Assembly (NCBI GenBank): GCA_903917735.1
Contig: CAIXBR010000015.1
Location: 22,508-86,507, forward strand
Direction of reading: 5' to 3'
DNA: 64,000 nt
Source: an uncultured Elusimicrobia bacterium
GTDB taxonomy: Bacteria > Elusimicrobiota > Elusimicrobia > Elusimicrobiales > UBA9959
Shown here piece by piece: positions 49,990-58,117 of this stretch. Under the pieces are notes generated by a model. The model had not been told where the DNA came from and made no database searches. It saw only the letters and a program-made list of their open reading frames with translations. Numbering within the stretch: position 1 is the stretch's first letter; each line of letters starts with the position of its first letter. The position numbers were made by a program, and so were the translations under genes.

Positions 49990-52009
49990 AGTTATAGAGC
50001 ACGAAGGCGGGCTCTCCTTCTATATCAACGGCAGTTTGCAGTTCGACACGCGCGACGAGGCCGTGTACCACGAATCGCTTACGCTGCCTGCCGCAGCACT
50101 TGCCGCCGCGCGCCTGCGCCGCCCGCTGAGGGCACTGGTGCTGGGCGGCGGCGACGGCCTTGCCCTGCGGGACATCCTGCGCAGCGCCCCGGTGGAGACC
50201 GCCGACCTGGTGGACTACGACGAGGAAGTGCTGGCCCTGGGCCGCGGCGCTTTCTCCCCCTACAACGCCGGCGCGCTGGCCGACCCGCGCGTGACCGTGA
50301 ACTGCGCGGACGCCTCGCAGTTCCTTGCCGCGTCCCGCCGCGCTTACGATCTTGTGGTGGCGGACTTCACTTTCCCCGGCGACCTGGCCGGCTGCTCGCT
50401 GTTCACCGAGGAGTTCTTCGGCCTGATCCGCAAAAATCTCTCCTTGCGCGGCCTGCTGGCCGTTAACGCGGTCTCGCCGGAGAAGTTCCCGGCCGCCTAC
50501 TGGGCCGTCTACAAGACGCTCCGCTCCGCCGGCTTCTGCCCCAAGCCGCTTTCGGCCGCCATCCCGTCGTTCTCCGCGCACGGCTACGGCAAATGGGGCT
50601 TCTTCTTCGCTTCACCGCGGGCCATAACGGTCAAAGAACTGGCCGGCCTGCGCCTGCCCAAGGGCGCGGTGTACCTTAACAGCGGCAAGCTGCGCCTCGC
50701 GATGAATTTCGACAGGTCCTCGGTGCTGTTCGGGGCCGGCCTGGCCCGCCCGCTCAAGAACCCGGCGGAACTGCTGGGCCTGCTGCACCTCCCGCCGCCC
50801 GCGCCGGCCGGCGCGGCCATGCTGGATTTCTTCAGCCGCCCGAACAGCCGGCTGCCGGCCTGTGGCTTCCCGTCGGACCCGGCGCTGTGGGGCGCCGAGA
50901 CCCTGGCCCTCTGGGAGGACAGGCTGCAAGCCCTGCTGGCCGCTTTCGACTGGGACGCGCTGCTTTTGCAAGCCGGCCTCCTTTCGTCCGAACTGGGACG
51001 CAAGCTCAAGCTGGAGCTGGAGGAACTCAAGGCGGACTTCACCCCCGTCCTGTCAGGCTCCGACGGCCCGGAAAGGCTTTACCGCACACTGGCCGCGCTG
51101 GCCGTGCTGCTGATAGTAATTAACATGGCCTATCCCGACAACGCTTTCGCGAAAGGCTACTCCGGCGGGTCGGGCGGCGGCGGCGCTGAGATGGTTTTCC
51201 TTTCCAACAAGCCCGCCGCCATGTTCCACAGCCTCGCCTTCCAGTACCTAGACACCGACCGCGGCCTGGCCGCGGACAGCGCCGGCAGGATGTATCCAGC
51301 CCTGACAATAGATCAAAAAGACCCGAAAGGCGGGCCCTCAATAACGACCATGCGCCCTTTTTACTCCGTCTCCAGCGACGTGCAGCTGACACCCGACGGC
51401 GCCGCGTTCATGCTGCTCCCCGCCTCTTACATGCTGAAACTGGACCGGGACGCTTTCACGCTTATGAAGGACAAAGAACCGGGAGAACTCTTCCGGTTCC
51501 GGCCGGACGCTGAAACACTGGGAACGCTTTACACCAATATCCAGCTGCAGAGCAAAGCGCTGGATAAGGCGGTAGCGGACCACCAAAAATGGCTGGCCTG
51601 GGCCGGGCCCGCCGGGGCCATACTCCCTGAGGTGCGCGGCGATTCCAGGGAACTGAAGAATCTGCTGGACATACAGGTGGCCCTGGACGCGGCGCTGCCC
51701 AAGCCCGGCTCCGCTCCCGTAACCCAGGCGGACACCTCCGGCTACCTTAAACTTTGCCCCGGAGTCTTCGTGGACGCCGTCGGCGGCGGCATGGTACTCC
51801 TGCGGGCGGACGGCGCGCTGATAGCTTGCCCCATGCCGGGCCTGCCGGCAATAAAAAGCCTGGAGCGCCTGACCCCGGCCCCGGAACTGGCCGCCTTCCT
51901 GCGCGCGCTGCTTGTTGCCAGGGCCAAGACGCTGCCGGAGTCCAACCCCGCCAGATGGCTGGGACAACTGAACGACGATGATTATCAAAGATTTATCACT
52001 CTCCAATAA
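49976..52009 (+). CDS. Spermidine-synthase-like protein with membrane span and large C-terminal domain
   Basis: 677 residues. The N-terminal ~280 residues are a SpeE-like fold: 'GGLSFYINGSLQFDTRDEAV', 'HESLTLPA', the SAM-type loop 'ALVLGGGDGLALRDIL', 'DLVDYDEEVLALGR' and 'DLVVADF' (in place of DDFTD-like motifs). One membrane span follows ('ALAVLLIVINMAYPDNAFA'), then a Gly-rich stretch and about 280 residues of unknown fold. True spermidine synthases are about 300 residues and soluble, so this may use an unusual acceptor. It overlaps both neighbours (14 and 32 bases). No AdoMet decarboxylase (speD) is in the window. Confidence 0.75.
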   Translation: MAGLKVIEHEGGLSFYINGSLQFDTRDEAVYHESLTLPAAALAAARLRRPLRALVLGGGDGLALRDILRSAPVETADLVDYDEEVLALGRGAFSPYNAGALADPRVTVNCADASQFLAASRRAYDLVVADFTFPGDLAGCSLFTEEFFGLIRKNLSLRGLLAVNAVSPEKFPAAYWAVYKTLRSAGFCPKPLSAAIPSFSAHGYGKWGFFFASPRAITVKELAGLRLPKGAVYLNSGKLRLAMNFDRSSVLFGAGLARPLKNPAELLGLLHLPPPAPAGAAMLDFFSRPNSRLPACGFPSDPALWGAETLALWEDRLQALLAAFDWDALLLQAGLLSSELGRKLKLELEELKADFTPVLSGSDGPERLYRTLAALAVLLIVINMAYPDNAFAKGYSGGSGGGGAEMVFLSNKPAAMFHSLAFQYLDTDRGLAADSAGRMYPALTIDQKDPKGGPSITTMRPFYSVSSDVQLTPDGAAFMLLPASYMLKLDRDAFTLMKDKEPGELFRFRPDAETLGTLYTNIQLQSKALDKAVADHQKWLAWAGPAGAILPEVRGDSRELKNLLDIQVALDAALPKPGSAPVTQADTSGYLKLCPGVFVDAVGGGMVLLRADGALIACPMPGLPAIKSLERLTPAPELAAFLRALLVARAKTLPESNPARWLGQLNDDDYQRFITLQ

Positions 52010-53003
52010 GCCGGCCTGGGAAAGCCTTGTTAAGGCGTCCCCAGCCAGCGGCTTCATGCAGAGCTGGGACTGGGCCGGCTTCAAGGCCGCGCAGGGCCAG
52101 TCCGTGGCGCGCCTGGGCCTTTTCGACGGGGACACGCTGCGCGGCGGGGCCATTGTCTACTCGGTGGCCTCCCCGTACGCGCCGCTGCTGCTGCCGCACG
52201 GCCCGGTGCTGCCCTGGCAGGAAGGGGCCGCGGCCGCCGAAGGCGCCGGCCTGCTGCGCGCAAGGCTGGAAATAACTTCCGCCGCCACCGGCGCGCCGCT
52301 GGCCCGCTTCGAGCCGAGCCTGGAAGGTGAAGCCCCTGCCTGCCTGGGCAAACTCACGCGGGCGCCGCTGGACCTGGTTCCCACCCCCACGCTGCTCACC
52401 GATATTTCCGGTAGCGACGACGCCATCCTTTCCCGCATGACCCAGAAGGGACGCTACAACGTGAGACTCGCCCTGCGCAAAGGCGTAGAAGTACGCGCCG
52501 TGGAAAGTTCCGGAGAAAACCTCAGGGATTTCTACTCACTTTTCGAACTCACCTCCATGCGGCAAGGCTTCGACGGGGAGCCGCTCTCTTTCTTTGAAAC
52601 GCTGTTCGCCTCGCTCGGACCGGCCGGGGCGGCGCGCCTGTACCTGGCGCATTACCGCGGCATTCTGGCGGCCGGGGCCGTGGCCATGTTCTACGGCGGC
52701 AAGGCCACGTACCTCTACGGCGCCAGTTCCCCGTTCGTACGGCAGGCGATGGCGCCCTACGCCCTGCACTGGCAGATCATGCGCGACGCGCGCGAGCGCG
52801 GCTGTACAACTTACGATTTCTACGGGATAGCGCCTGAAGGCGCCGTCGCCCACGCGTATTCGCGGTTCACGCAGTTCAAGCTGCGCTTCGGCGGGCGGCG
52901 CTCCGTAACCTGCGGCGCACAAGACCTGTATTTCTACCCGCAGCTGGCCGCCCTGCTGCGCAACGCCCTCAGCGAGAAAAACAAAGGAGCCTGCCATGTC
53001 TGA
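51978..53003 (+). CDS. FemX/FemAB-like GNAT aminoacyltransferase
   Basis: 341 residues with two GNAT-like halves. Family blocks: 'GFMQSWDWAGFKAAQGQ', 'PHGPVLPW', 'RMTQKGRYNVRLALRKGVEV' (the KxRYNxR motif), 'YLYGASSPFVRQAMAPYALH' and 'TTYDFYGIAP'. FemABX enzymes add an amino acid from tRNA to peptidoglycan precursors or to lipids and proteins. Its gene overlaps the SpeE-like gene by 32 bases and the DUF350 gene by eight, so it is part of this membrane-linked cluster and not a stand-alone cell-wall gene. Confidence 0.8.
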   Translation: MIIKDLSLSNKPAWESLVKASPASGFMQSWDWAGFKAAQGQSVARLGLFDGDTLRGGAIVYSVASPYAPLLLPHGPVLPWQEGAAAAEGAGLLRARLEITSAATGAPLARFEPSLEGEAPACLGKLTRAPLDLVPTPTLLTDISGSDDAILSRMTQKGRYNVRLALRKGVEVRAVESSGENLRDFYSLFELTSMRQGFDGEPLSFFETLFASLGPAGAARLYLAHYRGILAAGAVAMFYGGKATYLYGASSPFVRQAMAPYALHWQIMRDARERGCTTYDFYGIAPEGAVAHAYSRFTQFKLRFGGRRSVTCGAQDLYFYPQLAALLRNALSEKNKGACHV

Positions 53004-53847
53004 ATTCTTTTCCTCGGCGGCGCTGTCCGCCGGCTACATCTTTATCGGGATGGTTCTGTGCTACGCCGGCAGGAAGGTGCGTGGGCTGCTGCCCCGCTGG
53101 CGCGGCGGCGAGGCCGCCATGGTGGCCGGCAGGTCGGAGGCTATGGCTATAGATTACGGGGCTTATTACCTGGGCGTGCTGCTCAGCCTGGGGGGAGCCG
53201 TCTCCTGGGCCTCCAAAGACCCGGCCCGGGGCCTGACTGAAGCCCTGGGTTTCGGCATGCTGGCCGTGTTGCTGCTTAACGCCTCGGTGCTGCTGGCCGA
53301 AAAGACCTACCTGGCGCGCTGGAACCTGGCTGAACGCATTAAAGCCGGCGACGCCGGCGCGGCGCTGGCCGAGGGCGCGCATTACATAGCGCTGGGCCTG
53401 CTGATCCTGGGCGCCTCGTGGGGAGATTCCGGAGGGCCTGCGGTAATGGTCTGCTTCTGGCTGCTGGGGCAGCTCTTCCTGTGCGCGGCGTTGTGGACTT
53501 ACCTGAAGATCTTCCGCATAGACATGCCCGCCCAGCTGGCGAACAGGAATTTCCCGGCCGCGCTCTCCATGGCCGGCAGCGTTATCGGCTTCGGCAACAT
53601 AGTGCGCTCCTCCATAGCGGGGCCTTTCCTGGGCTGGGGCAAAAGCCTGCTGGAGGCCGCTGCCTTCTTCGTCTTCGGTTTCGTGACGCTGCTGGCCGCG
53701 CGCTGGCTGGCCGACGCCTGGCTTTTTCCGGACGCTACGTTCAATAAGGAAATATTCGGTTCCGCCTCGCCCAACAGGCCGGCGGCTATGCTGGACGCGA
53801 TGCTCTCCATCGGCATCTCGGCGCTGCTGGGCTGGGCTATAGGCTGA
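52996..53847 (+). CDS. DUF350 membrane protein
   Basis: 283 residues with about eight membrane spans in two related halves ('MAIDYGAYYLGVLLSLGGAV', 'HYIALGLLILGASWG'). This is the DUF350 (YjfL-like) pattern. AAAGGAG lies six bases before the ATG. No function is established. It closes a four-gene unit (DUF4178, SpeE-like, FemX-like, DUF350) whose parts all overlap, so the products probably work in one complex or pathway at the membrane. Confidence 0.75.
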   Translation: MSEFFSSAALSAGYIFIGMVLCYAGRKVRGLLPRWRGGEAAMVAGRSEAMAIDYGAYYLGVLLSLGGAVSWASKDPARGLTEALGFGMLAVLLLNASVLLAEKTYLARWNLAERIKAGDAGAALAEGAHYIALGLLILGASWGDSGGPAVMVCFWLLGQLFLCAALWTYLKIFRIDMPAQLANRNFPAALSMAGSVIGFGNIVRSSIAGPFLGWGKSLLEAAAFFVFGFVTLLAARWLADAWLFPDATFNKEIFGSASPNRPAAMLDAMLSIGISALLGWAIG

Positions 53848-53868
53848 AGTAACTGAAGACCTGACGGC

Positions 53869-54900
53869 CTAGTAGCTGTAAAGAGGTTTGCCGCGGTATT
53901 TTTTTACGGAGTCGAAAGATACCGCGCCGCGCTTTTTGGAATTGCTATCGGGCACGTACAGCCAGCCGCCGGTATCCCGCACGAAGCCGCCGATCTCGCC
54001 GCCGCTGGCATCCTGCACTATTATCATCCCCCGGGTTTTTTTATAACCCGGGATCTCTATTTCCGGGACAGCTTTCAAATAATCAGGGACGAGTGCCAGC
54101 AGGGTCGGCGGTGGCTGCCCGCCGTGGCCCGCGCGGTATTTCCGTACGGCGGCCGCCAGCTGGTCGCGCGCTGCCAGCGCGTCGTTCATTTTGGACTCGG
54201 CGATGCGCTTCTCGAAAGGGTTAGCCCCGTAATCCTCCACGTTATCCCCCGCCTTCGCCGCGGAAACCGACAGTATTATCGGCGCGCCTTGCACAACGGG
54301 CCGAGTTCCGGGCGGCGTCTGCGCCGCACTGACCCTGCTGGTGCCGGTAGCGCGGTAAGACCCCGCGTCGTTATCCGTAGATTCGCTACCTACGCGCAGC
54401 GTCTTCGGACCGTCCTCCAGCAGCATGACCGTGTGCCGCTCGCCGCTCCCGGCGGCCTGCGGCACGTAATCCGGGTCCAACCGCGCGGCGCACTGCAGAT
54501 AGGCGCCGAGTTTGCGCCCGTTGTAAACGTTATTTATCTGCACACACCAGGTCCTGCTGCCGCCGCCGGCCGAATGTCTTTCGGCGGTGGTGTAGCAGCC
54601 GTGCCGCTCCCGGTCTTCAGAGTACGGACTCCCGTTCTTTATAACCGACATGCTGGGGTCGAGGCAGACCACCGCGCGCTCCCCCTTGGGCAGCTGCCAG
54701 GCCTCCCTTATGTCGGTATCCTCGTACCTTGCCCCGCATACGCCCTGGCATAGGTTCCGGTAGAGCGCGGGACACCTGTAAAGTTCCTTTACCGGGAAGT
54801 CCGGCGTCAGGGAGTCAGGGCATTCCAGCGCGGCCCCGGCCGCTGCAGCGGCAGAGGCCGAAAGAAGTGTATACAAGGCGGCCAGCAGGGATCTTCGCAT
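53869..54900 (-). CDS. Secreted protein with Cys-rich N-domain and pilin-like C-domain
   Basis: 343 residues with a signal peptide ('SLLAALYTLLSASAAAAA'). The N-terminal ~160 residues hold ten Cys ('LECPDSL', 'LYRCPALYRNLCQGVCGARY', 'VVCLD', 'HGCYTTA', 'TWCVQ', 'QCAARLD'). The C-terminal ~100 residues ('ARDQLAAAVRKYRAGHGGQP', 'LLALVPDYLKAVPEIEIPGY', 'IGGFVRDTGGWLYVPDSNSK') resemble the soluble head of type II secretion or type IV pseudopilins, without the pilin N-terminal helix. It may be an exported protein that borrowed a pilin head. It stands alone and converges on the DUF350 gene. Confidence 0.6.
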   Translation of the reverse strand: MRRSLLAALYTLLSASAAAAAGAALECPDSLTPDFPVKELYRCPALYRNLCQGVCGARYEDTDIREAWQLPKGERAVVCLDPSMSVIKNGSPYSEDRERHGCYTTAERHSAGGGSRTWCVQINNVYNGRKLGAYLQCAARLDPDYVPQAAGSGERHTVMLLEDGPKTLRVGSESTDNDAGSYRATGTSRVSAAQTPPGTRPVVQGAPIILSVSAAKAGDNVEDYGANPFEKRIAESKMNDALAARDQLAAAVRKYRAGHGGQPPPTLLALVPDYLKAVPEIEIPGYKKTRGMIIVQDASGGEIGGFVRDTGGWLYVPDSNSKKRGAVSFDSVKKYRGKPLYSY

Positions 54901-55512
54901 AAATTAGTTCTACCTATTCTATAAAATCCGCGCCCGCCCGAAGGAAGATTCCCATCGCTAAGGAATAAATGGAAAATGCCATCTGCATGAATGGCCTACA
55001 GCATCCGTAGGCAACATAAGCGCGGCTATCGCCTGTTATCCTCTTTTTTTTCGGAGAACCGAACCTTTGCCTTAGCCTGAAAGTTACTAAAACTGCTATG
55101 CCAGTTCCGTATCAGGGCCTATGACGGTGCCGCATCAAGCTCTATGCGCATCAGACGGCCGAAAAGCGGACCTTTTCTTTGAAATTTTGCAGGCCGTGTC
55201 AGGCAGGCCGCCCTTGAGTTGAGCTAAATATGCGGCCACAGTTGTACCGATTCCGAACTTTTGGGGAACCGACCGAACAAATACCAAGATAATTTTTATT
55301 ACCACAAGCGCACATTTCCCGATAATGATTGCTCATATTCGTAAAATTACCGGCGGAGACGAGTACAACTCCGTATTGTCGCCAGAGACGCTGAAAACGT
55401 ATTGTATAAGCAGGGCCACGGGACTTAATATTTGCTTGTCGGACACATATAAAGACATGCTGCATCAGCCTGCATGCTCACCGCGGGACAAAAGCGAAAT
55501 GGGGAGGAAGCT
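54901..55512. other. 612-base non-coding region upstream of the catalase gene
   Basis: I see no gene here: the open frames are short and lack codon bias. It contains a GATAATGATTGCTCATAT sequence (55321-55338) that matches one arm of a Fur-type box well and the other arm poorly. A TATAAA box (about 55448-55453) lies 60 bases before the catalase start. A TATAGAAT stretch at the left end may be the promoter of the leftward secreted gene. The base composition is more AT-rich than the flanks, consistent with a boundary between the core genome and the island to the right. Confidence 0.5.
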
Positions 55513-56970
55513 ATGGAAAAAAAGAAACTTACCACCAACGCAGGGGCGCCGGTAACGGACAACCAAAACATAATGACGGCCGGCGAACGCGGTCCGGCGC
55601 TGCTGCAGGATGTGTGGTACCTTGAAAAATTAGCGCACTTCGACCGCGAAGTTATACCAGAGCGGCGCATGCATGCTAAGGGCTCCGGGGCCTACGGTAC
55701 TTTTACGGTAACCCGCGATATAACCCGCTACACAAAGGCAAAAATATTTTCGGAGATCGGCAAAAAAACCGACATGTTCGTGCGTTTTTCTATTGTGGCC
55801 GCGGAGCGCGGCGGAGCTGACGCCGAGCGCGACATACGCGGCTTCGCCATAAAGTTCTATACCGAGGAGGGCAACTGGGACCTGGTGGGCAACAATACAC
55901 CGGTATTTTTCATGCGCGACCCGCTAAAGTTCCCTGACCTGAACCACGCCATAAAACGCGACCCGCGCACCAATCTGCGCAGCCCGCGCAACAACTGGGA
56001 TTACTGGAGCTCGCTCACCGAGGCCCTGCACCAGGTTACCATCACCATGAGCGACCGCGGCATCCCGTACTCTTTCCGGCATATGGATGGTTTCGGCAGC
56101 CATACCTTCAGCCTCATAAACGCTAAGAACGAAAGGTACTGGGTTAAATTCACGCTCAAGACACAACAGGGCATAAAGAACCTTACCGACCAGGAAGCCG
56201 AAACCCTGATAGGAAAAGACCGCGACAGCAACCAGCGCGACCTCTATGGGAGCATAGAGCGCCATGACTTCCCTAAGTGGACCATGTTCGTGCAGGTCAT
56301 GACAGAAAAAGACGCGGCTAAGATGCCCTACAATCCTTTTGACCTTACCAAGGTCTGGTTCCATAAGGATTACCCGCTGATGGAGGTGGGCGTGATGGAG
56401 CTGAACCGCAACCCGGAGAATTACTTCGCCGAGGTGGAGCAGTCGGCCTTCAACCCCGCAAATATCGTGCCCGGGATAGGGTTCTCTCCGGACAAGATGC
56501 TGCAGGGGCGGCTGTTTTCCTATGGCGACGCACAACGCTACCGCCTGGGTGTGAACCACCACCTGATTCCGGTAAACTCCGCGCGCTGTCCTTTCCACAG
56601 CTATCACCGCGACGGGGCCATGCGCGTGGACGGCAACCACGGCGGCACTATCGGTTATGAGCCCAACAGCTACGGTGAATGGAAGGACCAGCCCGACTTC
56701 GCGGAGCCCCCGCTGGAACTGGAGGGAGCCGCTGACCACTGGAACCACCGCGTGGATGCGGATTACTACAGCCAGCCGGGCAAGCTGTTCCGGCTGATGA
56801 ACCCGGCACAGCAGCAGGTATTGTTCGAGAACACCGCCCGCTCGCTGGGAAACTCGCCCCTGGAGATAAAGCAGCGCCACCTCGGCAACTGCGCGAAAGC
56901 CGATCCCGCCTACGGCGCGGGCGTGGCCGCAGCGCTGGGGATCCCGGCTTCCGAACCAGCAAAGGTTTAA
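55513..56970 (+). CDS. katA: Monofunctional haem catalase (small-subunit type)
   Basis: The ATG at 55513 follows GGGGAGGA; an in-frame Met 13 codons upstream lacks a ribosome site. 485 residues. '[18 protein letters not shown]' carries the active-site His, '[20 protein letters not shown]' the Asn, and '[17 protein letters not shown]' the haem-binding Tyr. It breaks down hydrogen peroxide in the cytoplasm. The C-terminal flavodoxin-like domain of large catalases is absent. It opens the right-hand island; a Fur/PerR-like half-site lies upstream. Confidence 0.95.
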   Translation: MEKKKLTTNAGAPVTDNQNIMTAGERGPALLQDVWYLEKLAHFDREVIPERRMHAKGSGAYGTFTVTRDITRYTKAKIFSEIGKKTDMFVRFSIVAAERGGADAERDIRGFAIKFYTEEGNWDLVGNNTPVFFMRDPLKFPDLNHAIKRDPRTNLRSPRNNWDYWSSLTEALHQVTITMSDRGIPYSFRHMDGFGSHTFSLINAKNERYWVKFTLKTQQGIKNLTDQEAETLIGKDRDSNQRDLYGSIERHDFPKWTMFVQVMTEKDAAKMPYNPFDLTKVWFHKDYPLMEVGVMELNRNPENYFAEVEQSAFNPANIVPGIGFSPDKMLQGRLFSYGDAQRYRLGVNHHLIPVNSARCPFHSYHRDGAMRVDGNHGGTIGYEPNSYGEWKDQPDFAEPPLELEGAADHWNHRVDADYYSQPGKLFRLMNPAQQQVLFENTARSLGNSPLEIKQRHLGNCAKADPAYGAGVAAALGIPASEPAKV

Positions 56971-57057
56971 GAATCGGGTTCCTGGCCTGAACATAAATAA
57001 GCCAGCTTAGGATAAATAATGAACAGTTCCGCAAGACACGGAAAAGACAGGAATAGC

Positions 57058-58107
57058 ATGAAGGCCCTTGTATTCCACGGCTGCGGCAAGCTTACGTTTG
57101 AGAACAGGCCAAAGCCGAAGTTGGTTCAGTCAACGGACGCTATTGTGAGGATAACTACCACTTCCATCTGCGGGACAGACCTCCATATATTGAAAGGGGA
57201 CGTGCCGGGGATAACGGGTGGACGTATCCTAGGCCACGAAGGGATAGGGGTCGTAGAAGAGGTCGGGGCTGATGTGGCGGATTTTCGCGCGGGCGACAAA
57301 GTGCTGATCTCACTTATCTCCTCCTGCGGCAGGTGCAGCTTCTGCAGGAAAGGCATGTATTCCCACTGTATAGCCGGAGGCTGGCAGTTGGGGAACCGTA
57401 TAGACGGCACCCAGGCCGAATATGTCAGGATCCCTTTTGCCGATACCGGTTTATACCATCTCCAGACCGGAGCTGACGAGGAAGCTGCCGTCATGCTCAG
57501 TTGCATTCTCCCGACAGGCCTAGAATGCGGGGCCTTGAACGGGCACGTGACGCCGGGCGATGTTGTGGCCATAGTCGGCGCCGGCCCGGTGGGGCTCGCC
57601 GCCCTGCTCACGGCGCAGCTTTATTCCCCCGCCGAGACAATAATGATAGATCTCGACGACAACCGCCTGGACGCCGCGCGCTCGTTCGGCGCGACCAAGA
57701 CGGTTAACAGTTCGGACGGAAAGGCGGCGCAGCGCGTAATGGAGCTGACCCGGAACGCCGGGGTGAACGTGGCCGTAGAGGCCGTAGGGCTGCCTGCCGC
57801 CTTCGACATCTGCCAGGCTATCGTAGCCCCGGGCGGGCACATTTCCAACGTGGGCGTTCACGGCAAGCCGGTAGAGCTGCGCCTTGATAAACTCTGGTCC
57901 GCCAATATTACCCTCACCACGCGCCTGGTGGATGCGGGCACAACGCCGATGCTGCTGAAGATGGTGCAGTCGGGACTGCTCGACGCTAAAAAGCTCGTGA
58001 GCCACCGCTTCGAACTGGCCGGGATACTTAAGGCGTACGACACTTTCGCAAACGCCGCAAAAGAACACGCCATAAAGGTGATAATCAGGAACGCGGCCCC
58101 GAGCTGA
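57058..58107 (+). CDS. Zinc-dependent alcohol dehydrogenase
   Basis: The start at 57058 ('MKALVFHGCGKLTFENRPKP') has AGGA five bases upstream and is the normal family start; an upstream Met at 57019 adds 13 unlikely residues. 349 residues. Catalytic zinc residues are Cys in 'TSICGTDLHIL' and His-Glu in 'ILGHEGIGVVEEVG'. The structural zinc site 'SSCGRCSFCRKGMYSHC' has four Cys. The cofactor loop is 'VAIVGAGPVGLAAL', and 'MIDLDDNRLDAARSFGA' ends with Asp, favouring NAD. Medium-chain family; substrates are alcohols, aldehydes or polyols. Next to a 2-oxoacid decarboxylase it could reduce the aldehyde product. Confidence 0.9.
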   Translation: MKALVFHGCGKLTFENRPKPKLVQSTDAIVRITTTSICGTDLHILKGDVPGITGGRILGHEGIGVVEEVGADVADFRAGDKVLISLISSCGRCSFCRKGMYSHCIAGGWQLGNRIDGTQAEYVRIPFADTGLYHLQTGADEEAAVMLSCILPTGLECGALNGHVTPGDVVAIVGAGPVGLAALLTAQLYSPAETIMIDLDDNRLDAARSFGATKTVNSSDGKAAQRVMELTRNAGVNVAVEAVGLPAAFDICQAIVAPGGHISNVGVHGKPVELRLDKLWSANITLTTRLVDAGTTPMLLKMVQSGLLDAKKLVSHRFELAGILKAYDTFANAAKEHAIKVIIRNAAPS

Positions 58108-58117
58108 GAATGAAAAT

